A DNA stretch of 55,062 nt from Acidobacteriota bacterium (GTDB lineage: Bacteria; Acidobacteriota; Blastocatellia; Chloracidobacteriales; JADJPF01): the NCBI GenBank assembly GCA_016213785.1, contig JACQZQ010000127.1, forward strand, positions 1 through 55,062, read 5' to 3'. Below are positions 43,141 to 51,527 of this stretch, piece by piece. Position 1 is the first letter of the stretch. Each line of letters opens with the position of its first letter. Made by a program: the position numbers and the translations under genes. Under the pieces are notes generated by a model. The model saw only the letters and a list, made by a program, of their open reading frames with translations. It did no database searches and was not told where the DNA came from.

Positions 43141-43156
43141 TGGAATAAAAATAGCA
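43141..43156 (+). promoter_or_regulatory. sigma-54-like promoter ahead of the 43242 gene
   Basis: TGGAATAAAAATAGCA has GG at 43142-43143 and GC at 43154-43155 with 10 bases between. The -12 element reads TAGCA rather than TTGCA. Its -24 half is identical to that of the tssM promoter. A start near 43167 leaves about 75 bases before the ATG. Confidence 0.5.
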
Positions 43157-43241
43157 ATAGAAAAAGAAGAATTATTTAAGCCTTAAATTTTTAGATTAAG
43201 TAATAAATGTAATTAACACTCAAATAAATTTAGGAGGATAT

Positions 43242-44063
43242 ATGCCAGAAGACAAGATTACAGAAAAAGCAGGAGAGCTTGAGATTGAAACAGACGAGGA
43301 AAGAGAAGAAGAAGCTGAGGAGATTTTCAAAAATTTAGACATAGAGAAAACTAATGAAGAGGATCAGAAATCACTTAATCAAGTAGTAACAATTGATTTA
43401 AAAACCTTTTCTTCTTCAACTTTAATTTTAACATCAGAAAGACCACTTGATCCTTTAGGATCAAAAACAACAGGCTCAAATTCAGATGAAGAGAAAGCAA
43501 AAGAAATAACTGAAAAAGTACTTACTGTTAATGTTGCCAAACTACCACCAGTGTCCCAATGGCTTTCTAGAGCACCTTTTTTTTCCGCAATATTTGGTGG
43601 GCTTTCACTCTTAAATACAGCAGCTGTAGCTGTGACAGCTATTTATGAAGCCATATCATCCAAAGCTCAAAATACTCCTTCTCCTATTTGGGATCTTTTA
43701 CCAGATGATGTAAAAAATTCTATAGAAACTATAGTAAAAGAGTGGATTTCCTTGAGTGATAATGATTTATGGAAATCTGTTGCTGATTATGTAAGTAATT
43801 TTAACCCTAACATCACAGTTCAAATGCTGATTATGCAAGATATAATTCAATTTTCTCCATCTGTAGATTGGGAATGGTCTTCAGATGATAAGATTAAAGT
43901 TGTTAATGGTTTAGTAAGTAAATATAACGAGCAAAAAGATTTTGCTGATATTTATCGCGCTGTAAAAGAAGTCACTTTTAAGGATAAAAAACTTCCACGC
44001 CCTATTGCCGCAGAAGTTTCTAGAATAGCCTTAGCTTTAATTTTGAATCAATTAAGCAACTAA
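43242..44063 (+). CDS. unknown protein with acidic N-terminus and central hydrophobic segment
   Basis: I do not recognise this 273-residue protein. The first 50 residues are strongly acidic. A hydrophobic, alanine-rich stretch at about 113-140 (FFSAIFGGLSLLNTAAVAVTAIYEAI) could insert into membranes, and the C-terminal half is helical. There is no signal peptide. AGGAGG precedes the ATG. It is the first gene after the repeat array and the sigma-54-like promoter, next to a possible pore-forming protein gene. A T6SS-exported membrane-active effector is possible, but no motif proves it. Confidence 0.55.
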   Translation: MPEDKITEKAGELEIETDEEREEEAEEIFKNLDIEKTNEEDQKSLNQVVTIDLKTFSSSTLILTSERPLDPLGSKTTGSNSDEEKAKEITEKVLTVNVAKLPPVSQWLSRAPFFSAIFGGLSLLNTAAVAVTAIYEAISSKAQNTPSPIWDLLPDDVKNSIETIVKEWISLSDNDLWKSVADYVSNFNPNITVQMLIMQDIIQFSPSVDWEWSSDDKIKVVNGLVSKYNEQKDFADIYRAVKEVTFKDKKLPRPIAAEVSRIALALILNQLSN

Positions 44064-44197
44064 CTCTACATTCAATATAAACCTAGAAAAATAACAAATG
44101 AAGCTCATTAACCTTTGTTTAATAAAGGCTTTACATAAGCTTTTATTAAAATTTTCTTATATGACAAAACCTAATATTTTAGAGAAAGGAATTATTT

Positions 44198-45070
44198 ATG
44201 ATTGATTTTAGTAAAATTTTTGATATCGCAGAAACTCTGTCTTTTGCAATACCTGAAGCAGGACCCTTTATTGCTGGAGGTATAGAAGCATTAAAAAGCT
44301 GGGTTCTCCCCTTACTAGAGGGTGAGTCTTTTGAAGAAAAACAAATAAAAGATTTAATAGAAGTTACTAATCAGGCTATAAGTGACTTAACTAATCCAAT
44401 AGAAAACGCTCGAGTACAGTTTGGTTTAATATTAGATTACCTGTCAAATGACGAAGAAACATTTCTTAAGAATGGACAACAGTGCGATGTTTTTCGCAGA
44501 TTTGACCAAGATGCAGGTTCTGATGCTCAAGGCAGTTTACTCTTTACAGTAAGCACTATTGAAAATGCCTTAGTTGCTCCTGGAAAACCTTATAAAGAAA
44601 GACAAATACTCCTCCCTCTATTTATTCTTGGTGGCTCAATAATAATCAACATCTTTTCGCAAATGATGTCATTAGATGTAGCTTGTAGTAACCCTCCTAT
44701 AACGAAAGAGTCCAATTCTGTTTGGTTAGGTAGGCTTGTTAGAAAAAGTAGTGAGTTTGCTTTAAGTGTTAACCAAGCAGTAGAAGACATACAAAAAGAT
44801 CGTCTTGCTCAGATTACAAGCCTAGAAAAAACTTTTGTTAGTAAAAAAGGGCCTGGAAAAGGGAGTTTTATTAATGTCCCTGCTTGGAAATTCCAAGACA
44901 ACGAAACAGGAGATGGTTTTATAGGAGAGAGTGAAAGTGGGATGGAAAAAGACAGAAACAATTATATACAAACTGTTCTTAACAAACTTGATGATGAAGG
45001 TCTTAAAGATGCAAAAGAAAGAGCCGATTTCTGGGAAAAAACTAGCATAGCCTGGGGAAGATTACTATAG
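44198..45070 (+). CDS. unknown helical protein resembling a pore-forming toxin domain
   Basis: The 290-residue protein begins with helical segments (FAIPEAGPFIAGGIEALKSWVLPLL), then EEKQIKDLIEVTNQAISDL. A central hydrophobic helix follows at about 140-165 (ERQILLPLFILGGSIIINIFSQ). This order resembles the helical pore domain of delta-endotoxins: a VPFAG-like start, an amphipathic bundle, then an LLPxYAQAANLHL-like central helix. There is no signal peptide and no receptor-binding domains. The similarity is weak and based on pattern. AGAAAGGA precedes the ATG. It lies behind the previous unknown gene and may be co-expressed with it. Confidence 0.45.
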   Translation: MIDFSKIFDIAETLSFAIPEAGPFIAGGIEALKSWVLPLLEGESFEEKQIKDLIEVTNQAISDLTNPIENARVQFGLILDYLSNDEETFLKNGQQCDVFRRFDQDAGSDAQGSLLFTVSTIENALVAPGKPYKERQILLPLFILGGSIIINIFSQMMSLDVACSNPPITKESNSVWLGRLVRKSSEFALSVNQAVEDIQKDRLAQITSLEKTFVSKKGPGKGSFINVPAWKFQDNETGDGFIGESESGMEKDRNNYIQTVLNKLDDEGLKDAKERADFWEKTSIAWGRLL

Positions 45071-45204
45071 CTGTTTCTTTTTAGAGTCCCTTTTATAAGA
45101 ATAGATTTCTCAATAGCTTATAGTCTATTTTCAATCGCTCTCAATTAAGAACTACGACAAACAACATTTGGACTTAAACAAGATTAAAAGAAAGAGAATA
45201 AATT

Positions 45205-48200
45205 ATGTCCCAAAATTTAAAGAGCATAAATAAAGCTTTTTTCTTAGTAAGTTTTTTCTGCTTACTAATAATAATTGCAATTCAAAAAAGTTCTGCAAAT
45301 CAAGATACAACTGATATAGATATAGATATTCAACCTTTAGCTTCTGTCACTTGTGGTATACCAGGATTTAGCGCACCAACAAATATTAGTGTTAATGGAA
45401 GCCCTTTTTCTGTTTCAAAAGGAGATTTTAACAATGATGGGATTACTGATCTAGTTACAGCTAATTTTACTACCAATACTATTTCAGTACTTTTAGGCAA
45501 CAATTTAGGTGGTTTTGCTGCACCTCTTAATTTACCTACAGGTGCAGGCCCTCGTCAGCTTTCAGTAGAAGACTTTAATAATGATGGAAAGCCCGATTTA
45601 GCTGTAGTAAACCGTAATTCTGCTTTTATTTCTGTTTTTCTTGGTAACACCATAACACCTGGAACTTTTACAGCAGCAACAAGTTTTTCTATAGGTGCAG
45701 CAGGTGTTTCTATTGCCTCAGGAGACTTTAATCAGGATGCAAAACCAGATCTTGCTGTAGTAACAATTGCTGGAGTAGTTGCTATTTTAACTGGAGATGG
45801 TTTAGGAGGCTTTTCTACTCCAACACTATTTACTCCTGGAGGGTTTCCAAATGCTGTAATTACTAGAGATATAAACAAAGATGGAAAGTTAGATATTGTA
45901 ACTTCAAGTCGTGCAGGAAGCGTTTCTGTTCTTCCAGGCAATGGAATGGGAAGTTTTGGAGCATCAATTGATACTCTAACTAACTTAGATTCAGCAACTC
46001 TTACAGCAGGTGATCTTAACCAAGATGGAAATTTAGACCTTGTTACAGCTAACTTAACTAATGCAAGTAGTTCTATTTTAATAGGTAATGGAACAGGAAG
46101 TTTTACAGTCTCTAATATAACAACAGGTCTAAACCCTGCTGGAGTAGAAATAGCTGATCTAACTTTAGATGGTAAACCTGATTTAGCTGTAGCCAACTCT
46201 CTTTCAAGTACAATATCTGTTTTTAGAGGAAATGGTAATGGGACTTTTGCTAGTGCCAGAATTTTTCTTGCTGGCACAGTTCCTAATAATGTTATTACTG
46301 ATGATCTAAACAAAGATGGTAAGTTGGAGTTAATAATATCAAACCAAAACTCAGGAAATATTTCAATTTTAACTAACACTTTTAGTAGTGCTTGTGTAAC
46401 ACCGTCTTTTACTAGTTCTAATAGTTTTCCAACAGGCACAAGTTCCTTAGGCAATACTATTGGGGATTTTAACCTTGATGGAAGACAAGATATAGTAGTT
46501 GTAAATTCAGGAAGTAATAATTTATCTGTTTTATTAGGGACAGGGACAGGGAGTTTTACTGCCGGAACTTTAGTTTCTACAGGTGGGCTAAACCCTGATA
46601 ATGCAACAGTTGCTGATTTTAATAAAGATGGTAAGCCAGATTTAGCTATCACAAATCGGTTTTCTGACAGCCTTGCAATTTTACTTGGTGATGGAACAGG
46701 AAACTTTTCTGTAGCAGGTAATTTTGCTGTTGGAGGAACAAACCCAAGTTCACTTTCAATAGCAGATTTTAACTTAGATGGCAACCCAGATGTTGTAACA
46801 GGAAATGTTAATGGCAGTGGTAGTATTTCTATATTTTTAGGTAATGGTACAACTCTTAATGCTACTCCAAATGTCATCACCACAGGTTTAAGTCCAAGTG
46901 TAGTGACAGGAGATTTCAATAAAGATGGTAAAGCTGATATTGCGGTGGCTGTTGCTGCGCTTAATACTATAAATATTTTCTTAGGTAATGGGCTAGGAGC
47001 CTTTCCTAGTACAAATACTATTTCTTCTGGGGGAATATCTCCTTTTATTCAAGAAGTTGCAGACTTTAACAACGATGGCAACTTAGATTTACTTCTAACA
47101 AATTTTGCTTCTGCTACTGGAAATATATTTTTAGGTAATGGGTTAGGTGGCTTTACTTCAGGATTAAGTATTCCTTCAGCACAAAGACTTAGATTTGCTG
47201 ATTTTAATAAAGATGGCAAATTAGATATTTTTGCTGGAACAGATGTAGGAACTAACTTAAGAATACTCCTAGGTAATGGAACAGGTGGAGTTCTTAGTAC
47301 AGTGACTTTACCTTTTAGTTTTGGTAATAGCTTTACCCTAGCTTTGGCAGACTTCAATAGTGATGGTCGTCTAGACTTAGGCTCTGTTATGTTTAGCTCT
47401 GGAAATGCCCTTGCTTTGCGCCTAAGTAATTGTATTGGTGCGCCTAATGCAACTGTTGTATTTGCTGGCTCAGCACAAAGCACTCCTGTAACCACTAATT
47501 TCCAAACTCCTATTCAAGCTCAAGTTATTGACATTTATAATCAAGCAGTACCAAATGTAACTGTAAGCTTTAATTCACCTGACAGCGGAGCAAGCGCAAC
47601 TTTTCTAGGAAATGTAACTACTGCAACTGCAATAACCAATTCTCTTGGAGTTGCGACTGCACCAACACTTACAGCTAATACTCAGTTAGGTTCATATGTT
47701 GTAACAGCTAGTGCTAGCAATGGAAGTGTTAATGTTTGTGCTTTTTTTGGCTTAACAAACATAGCTGTTTTAGAAAATGCTAACATTTATGTAGCAGACA
47801 CTCTAAATAATAGAATTCAACGAACAACAAATGATGGTGCTAGTTGGTCAACTGTTGGATTTGGGCCTGGAACTAATCCTGGTCAATTCAATCGTCCCCG
47901 CTCAGTTGCGGTTGATAGTGCAGGGACAATAATATTTGTTGCAGATACAGCAAATAACCGAGTTCAGCGTTCAACTGATTCTGGTGCAACTTGGTCTGTT
48001 CTTGCTGCTGCAGGAACTTCTATTGGCGCAGTTAATGCCCCTGAAGGATTAGCTTATAACCCTCTGACAAATATTCTTTACATTGCAGATACAGGAAATA
48101 ACCGTATTCAAGCCATTACAAATGCTGCTAGCACTACACCAATGGCATCAATATTTGCTAATGCAGTAGCAGGAAATGCAATAGGACAATTTAATAGACC

Positions 48201-48651
48201 TCAATCTATAGCTTTTGACCTTAACAACCGTATTTACGTTGCAGATACAGGAAATAACCGTATTCAAGTTAACTCAAATGGTGCTTCAAACGGTTGGACA
48301 ATATTTGCTGATGCTAATGCTGGAACAGCATTAGGTAAAATGAATTCTCCTCGCGCTATTTTTGTAACTTCAACAAACCTAGTTTATATAGCAGACACAG
48401 GAAATAACCGTATTCAAGTTAACTCAAATGGTGCTTCAAATGGTTGGGCTGTTTTTATGTCTCCTGGGGTTTCTATTGGTTCTGTTAATGCCCCTCAAGG
48501 TGTAACAGTCTCTCTTTCTGGTAATGCTTTTATTGGAGATACTGGCAATAACCGAATTCAGAGAAAATCTATTACAACAGGAATTACTAGCACAGTAGGC
48601 ACTCCTGGGACTTCTATTGGTCAGTTTAATCAGCCAACAGGAGTTCGATAA
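45205..48651 (+). CDS. FG-GAP/VCBS-repeat, Ig-like and NHL-repeat surface protein
   Basis: The 1148-residue protein has a signal peptide (AFFLVSFFCLLIIIAIQKSSAN), then about a dozen FG-GAP/VCBS repeats to about residue 745. These have recurrent calcium-type loops such as DFNNDGKPDL and DFNKDGKPDL and SVLLGNGTGSF units. A Big_1-type Ig domain follows at about 750-850. Five or so NHL repeats (IYVADTGNNRIQ...GQFNRPQ) fill the rest. It would form one or two beta-propellers on the cell surface or in secreted form. Within the NHL part a DNA block is almost exactly repeated, a sign of recent unit duplication. A terminator-like stem follows the gene. Confidence 0.83.
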   Translation: MSQNLKSINKAFFLVSFFCLLIIIAIQKSSANQDTTDIDIDIQPLASVTCGIPGFSAPTNISVNGSPFSVSKGDFNNDGITDLVTANFTTNTISVLLGNNLGGFAAPLNLPTGAGPRQLSVEDFNNDGKPDLAVVNRNSAFISVFLGNTITPGTFTAATSFSIGAAGVSIASGDFNQDAKPDLAVVTIAGVVAILTGDGLGGFSTPTLFTPGGFPNAVITRDINKDGKLDIVTSSRAGSVSVLPGNGMGSFGASIDTLTNLDSATLTAGDLNQDGNLDLVTANLTNASSSILIGNGTGSFTVSNITTGLNPAGVEIADLTLDGKPDLAVANSLSSTISVFRGNGNGTFASARIFLAGTVPNNVITDDLNKDGKLELIISNQNSGNISILTNTFSSACVTPSFTSSNSFPTGTSSLGNTIGDFNLDGRQDIVVVNSGSNNLSVLLGTGTGSFTAGTLVSTGGLNPDNATVADFNKDGKPDLAITNRFSDSLAILLGDGTGNFSVAGNFAVGGTNPSSLSIADFNLDGNPDVVTGNVNGSGSISIFLGNGTTLNATPNVITTGLSPSVVTGDFNKDGKADIAVAVAALNTINIFLGNGLGAFPSTNTISSGGISPFIQEVADFNNDGNLDLLLTNFASATGNIFLGNGLGGFTSGLSIPSAQRLRFADFNKDGKLDIFAGTDVGTNLRILLGNGTGGVLSTVTLPFSFGNSFTLALADFNSDGRLDLGSVMFSSGNALALRLSNCIGAPNATVVFAGSAQSTPVTTNFQTPIQAQVIDIYNQAVPNVTVSFNSPDSGASATFLGNVTTATAITNSLGVATAPTLTANTQLGSYVVTASASNGSVNVCAFFGLTNIAVLENANIYVADTLNNRIQRTTNDGASWSTVGFGPGTNPGQFNRPRSVAVDSAGTIIFVADTANNRVQRSTDSGATWSVLAAAGTSIGAVNAPEGLAYNPLTNILYIADTGNNRIQAITNAASTTPMASIFANAVAGNAIGQFNRPQSIAFDLNNRIYVADTGNNRIQVNSNGASNGWTIFADANAGTALGKMNSPRAIFVTSTNLVYIADTGNNRIQVNSNGASNGWAVFMSPGVSIGSVNAPQGVTVSLSGNAFIGDTGNNRIQRKSITTGITSTVGTPGTSIGQFNQPTGVR
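48084..48450. repeat. near-identical internal DNA repeats in the NHL region
   Basis: The string GCAGATACAGGAAATAACCG occurs at about 48084 and 48240, and with one change at about 48391. The last two copies continue with nearly the same 35-40 following bases. Neighbouring NHL units are far less alike at DNA level, so these copies look recent and could recombine. Confidence 0.6.
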
Positions 48652-48660
48652 TATCTTACA

Positions 48661-48695
48661 CCTAATCCAATGTGCTAGTAGTAAATTGGATTAGG
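48661..48695 (+). terminator. stem-loop terminator after the FG-GAP/NHL gene
   Basis: CCTAATCCAAT (48661-48671) pairs perfectly with ATTGGATTAGG (48685-48695) over 11 bp with a 13-base loop. The following sequence is A/T-rich but has no long T-run. Confidence 0.6.
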
Positions 48696-48839
48696 TAAAT
48701 TAGGTTGAGTCTTAATTTGAGCAAGTCTAAACAAAAACTCAAGTAAAAATTATAAATAAGAAAAGGCTTTCAAATGTTTATTTAAGCTTAAATAGCTTAT
48801 TAATTAAGTAAATTACACTAATCTCAAAAGGAGAAATTT

Positions 48840-49295
48840 ATGGCTACTATTAAAAATAACACTACTTTTAAGTTAAAATTTGCTGCATATAGAGCAGATG
48901 GTTTGCTTTTGTCTAACGACACTCCCGTTTTAGAATCAGGTGAGTGTGTTGAAGTTAGTGGTGGAGATACAAAAGGTATAGATTGGTTTATGATGCTAGT
49001 CTTTCTTAAAGATAGCATTATTCCACCTAGTCTTAATGTTACTCAACAAACCCAAGGATCAGGAATTACTATAGGTATTTCAGCGGTTGCAGGTGGAACA
49101 GGTGGAGGGCTTACTGTTGGGGTTAATACTGTTGGGACTATAAATTTTTCTACTCCATTAGCAGGCCAAGTTGTAGCAGATGGTCAGTTTTACAACCTTG
49201 AAAAAACTGGCAGCCTACAACTCTCTTTTCAGAAACTAGACACTGAGCCTAGCTGTAGGGCTAAAAAAATGATCAGCAACATAATTAATCGATAA
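48840..49295 (+). CDS. small unknown beta-rich protein
   Basis: I do not recognise this 151-residue protein. It starts MATIKNNTTFKLKFAAYRADG, continues with a short acidic region, then a glycine-rich stretch (GITIGISAVAGGTGGGLTVGV) and a beta-rich end. It lacks a signal peptide. The pattern of an N-terminal edge strand plus a glycine-rich amphipathic segment occurs in small membrane-binding beta-sandwich proteins, but I cannot assign a family. AAAGGAGAAA precedes the ATG. A perfect palindrome follows the gene. Confidence 0.55.
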   Translation: MATIKNNTTFKLKFAAYRADGLLLSNDTPVLESGECVEVSGGDTKGIDWFMMLVFLKDSIIPPSLNVTQQTQGSGITIGISAVAGGTGGGLTVGVNTVGTINFSTPLAGQVVADGQFYNLEKTGSLQLSFQKLDTEPSCRAKKMISNIINR

Positions 49296-49320
49296 TAACT
49301 AAAATTAAAAGCTTGTAAAG

Positions 49321-49352
49321 TTAGCTAATAGGCCAATTGGCCTATTAGCTAA
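49321..49352. terminator. perfect 32-bp palindrome, probable bidirectional terminator
   Basis: The left half TTAGCTAATAGGCCAA (49321-49336) is exactly repeated in reverse complement at 49337-49352. It lies 25 bases after the 48840 gene and can form a very strong stem with no loop-side mismatch. A large operator or cruciform site is the alternative. Confidence 0.6.
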
Positions 49353-49414
49353 AACTTCTAAAGTGTCTCTAAAATATTTCTAAAAATTAAAACAAAAATC
49401 AAAAGGGTATTTCG

Positions 49415-49792
49415 TTGAGAAATAAACTAATTAAAGCAATAAAACTAGGTGAGATCGAAGAAGTAAAACAAATCCTTTTAACAGGACTAGATGTAAATTT
49501 TAAGATGGAAGATGGGTGGACACCTCTAATTTATGCTACTGTTAGTGGGCAAGTAGAAATACTAGAACTGCTCTTAAAAGTAGGAGCAGATGTTAATGCC
49601 CAAAATGATTTCGGAGACACCGCCTTAATAAAAGCTGTTTTATGTAATCATTTTCACATAGCAAAAATTCTACTAGGCAATAATGCTAACATTCATATTA
49701 TAGGTCAAGATGGTTGGACAGCCCTATCTATCGCTATAGCAAGAGGTAATAGCGACTTTATAAAAGTTCTTAACCAACACAAAACCAAGTAA
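49415..49792 (+). CDS. small ankyrin-repeat protein
   Basis: The 125-residue protein is made almost entirely of ankyrin repeats (DGWTPLIYATVSGQVEILELLLKVGADVN, FGDTALIKAVLCNHFHIAKILL, DGWTALSIAIARGN). There is no signal peptide. The start is TTG with AAAAGGG about nine bases upstream. Small ankyrin proteins can bind and neutralise partner proteins, and some act as immunity proteins in toxin loci. The partner here is unknown. It is convergent with the minus-strand gene ending at 49844. Confidence 0.78.
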   Translation: MRNKLIKAIKLGEIEEVKQILLTGLDVNFKMEDGWTPLIYATVSGQVEILELLLKVGADVNAQNDFGDTALIKAVLCNHFHIAKILLGNNANIHIIGQDGWTALSIAIARGNSDFIKVLNQHKTK

Positions 49793-49843
49793 ATCTTGCT
49801 TATTTATTTTGGATTTTTTTTGATATTAATTCTAGGATATTTT

Positions 49844-50236
49844 TTAGACTAATTTGCGAGATAGCTTTAGAGTTTTTATTGGAGAAGTAAATAGAGTGGT
49901 TATAGTTTTATTCTTATTTTCTACTAAAAAGACTATTTTGCTATTGAGCCTAATAGCATGGTAATTACCTGGTTCTACAGAGCTTATTTGAGTAGAAAGT
50001 AAAGCTGCTCTATAAAGTCTATTTCCTAAAAACCCGCCTGAAAGTATTCCTATTCTAAGCAATGGGTCTAGGACTCTAAAATAATATTGGCTATTTTTTG
50101 TATAAATAATCATTCTATCTTCTAACTGTAAATCGTTAAATAAAAACTCCTTAGTAATACTTTCATCATCAGATGTTGATGCTGTTTTATCAAGACTAGA
50201 ATCAGCTTTGTTTGTTGTATTTTTAGGTTGACACAC
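49844..50236 (-). CDS. small conserved-looking unknown protein
   Basis: This 130-residue minus-strand protein starts with GTG and has AAGGAG about 11 bases upstream on its strand. The first 30 residues are polar and Ser/Thr-rich. The rest looks like a compact beta protein (LEDRMIIYTKNSQYYFRVLDP, GILSGGFLGNRLYRAALL, ENKNKTITTLFTSPIKTLKL). I have no family for it. There is no signal peptide, and no partner is visible on this strand. Confidence 0.55.
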   Translation of the reverse strand: MCQPKNTTNKADSSLDKTASTSDDESITKEFLFNDLQLEDRMIIYTKNSQYYFRVLDPLLRIGILSGGFLGNRLYRAALLSTQISSVEPGNYHAIRLNSKIVFLVENKNKTITTLFTSPIKTLKLSRKLV

Positions 50237-50437
50237 TTTTTAAGTACTCCTTAGTTATTTAACATCTACGTAAGATTCCTTCTCTTTCTTAACAATATAA
50301 AAGTAACACTATGTGCATAAATAACTAATAAAGAGAACATTAAATTTTTATAACACTTATCCAAATGAAAATAATATTTATATCTAGACTTGAATAGTGA
50401 TAATTACCTTAGCTACAATAAAAAAAGGGATAAAAAA

Positions 50438-51163
50438 ATGAAAGTAAAAATAACCAATAACAATATAACAGTAGAATTTGAGAGTAGAGAAGAACTAGAC
50501 TTAGAATATCAAAAAAATATAAGCTCTGGAGGGCTATCTCTGCCAATAACATCATCATTACCTTTATTTAGCTCTTTGGAAGTGGTATTAAAGTTAGATG
50601 GTGGAGGACAAACTAAGATTAAAGCTAGCGTAGTTGCTTTACTAGCAAACTCTTTAGCCTTAGCTATTGAAGGCGATTATAATAATATTTACTCAATACT
50701 GACTACTCCTAGCCAAACACCTAATCAAGGTTTTAGCGAAACGGTTATAGCCAAAGATGATAATGCTTGGGAAAGGGTAAGAGCTTTATCTAGAACAGAA
50801 AAACTCTTACTTGCTCCAAAAGCAGATCGCAGCGAAAGAGCAATTTTATCTCAAGAAAACGATCCTCAACTTATTCTTTATTTGCTTAAAAATCCAAAAA
50901 TAGGGACAGAAGAAGTAGCTCGTATTGCTAAATCTCCTCTTATTAACGCAAGTATTGCAGAATTAATAATTAAAACATCTCAGTGGGCTAATAATCCTGA
51001 GATAAAAATAGCGCTTGTTAACAATCCTCGTACACCTACGCCTTTATCTTTACGAATACTTCCCTCTTTGCCTGAGCCTGAAATTCGTCAGATTGCTAAA
51101 GGTAATGCTATTAATCAATCTTTAAAACAAGCGGCTCTTCGTCTTATTATCAATAAATCTTAA
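50438..51163 (+). CDS. PilZ-like domain protein with helical repeat tail
   Basis: I chose the ATG at 50438, after AAAGGGA, over an in-frame TTG at 50390. The 241-residue product has a PilZ-like N-terminal domain at about 1-95 with the NISSGGLSLP motif but without the upstream RxxxR pair used to bind cyclic-di-GMP. It may therefore not bind that ligand. Residues about 105-241 form a helical tail (LSRTEKLLLAPKADRSERAILSQ, DPQLILYLLKNPKIGTEEVARIAKS, NNPRTPTPLSLRILPSLPEPEIRQIAK) typical of PilZ proteins in Acidobacteria and Myxobacteria. It is not obviously linked to the T6SS. Confidence 0.75.
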   Translation: MKVKITNNNITVEFESREELDLEYQKNISSGGLSLPITSSLPLFSSLEVVLKLDGGGQTKIKASVVALLANSLALAIEGDYNNIYSILTTPSQTPNQGFSETVIAKDDNAWERVRALSRTEKLLLAPKADRSERAILSQENDPQLILYLLKNPKIGTEEVARIAKSPLINASIAELIIKTSQWANNPEIKIALVNNPRTPTPLSLRILPSLPEPEIRQIAKGNAINQSLKQAALRLIINKS

Positions 51164-51436
51164 CTAAACATAAAATAATGTAAGGGTCAGATAGGTGGGT
51201 GGCCCCTATTTGACCACCTGAGCAGAGATTTTAATTTTGTGTTTCTGCAAAACCTTTGAAAAATCAATAAAATATACGCTTGCTTTTTTATTTAGCTGGG
51301 TCAAGTAGCCACCCATGTAAATGACCACTACATTTTTCCATGATTTAGTTATTGGTTTATTCATTAATCACCTTGAGTTTTCTTCTTGACTTTTTTATCC
51401 TCCAATTCTTTTGGAACACGATCCTTTTTTCAAAAC
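51164..51436. other. intergenic junction between AT-rich DNA and the GC-rich island
   Basis: No gene is visible. The stretch holds the related inverted sequences at 51185-51215 and 51299-51326 and marks the left border where base composition changes. Confidence 0.5.
51185..51326. repeat. paired inverted sequences, possible MITE-like or IS-end remnant
   Basis: GGTCAGATAGG (51185-51195) pairs with CCTATTTGACC (51205-51215) as an 11-bp stem. A diverged inverted copy of the whole block, sharing GGTCA and TGGGTGGC on the minus strand, lies at 51299-51326. The two face each other across about 83 bases, as the ends of a small non-autonomous element might. Confidence 0.45.
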
Positions 51437-51514
51437 CTACTCTTGAAAGAGGATGATGGGTCGTTGCTCCATTTCCATTGGGAAGCCCAACGCTCCGATC
51501 AGGACATAAGCCAT
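51437..51514 (-). CDS. tiny ORF or truncated gene remnant after the oxidoreductase
   Basis: This 25-residue minus-strand frame (MAYVLIGALGFPMEM...) begins 14 bases after the oxidoreductase stop and shares the island's higher GC. It may be the surviving start of a gene cut off at the island border. A real short peptide cannot be excluded. Confidence 0.25.
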   Translation of the reverse strand: MAYVLIGALGFPMEMEQRPIILFQE

Positions 51515-51527
51515 GGCTCTCTTTTTC

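Noticed and set aside
44126-44141. AGGCTTTACATAAGCT as a further sigma-54 promoter ahead of 44198
   Set aside because: The GG-N10-GC spacing fits, but the -12 element reads AAGCT and the -24 half matches poorly. It is too weak to call beside the better site at 43141.
45732-46919. 395-codon minus-strand open frame opposite the FG-GAP gene
   Set aside because: It mirrors the repeats of the plus-strand gene, has a proline/leucine-rich composition without family motifs, and is a shadow frame.
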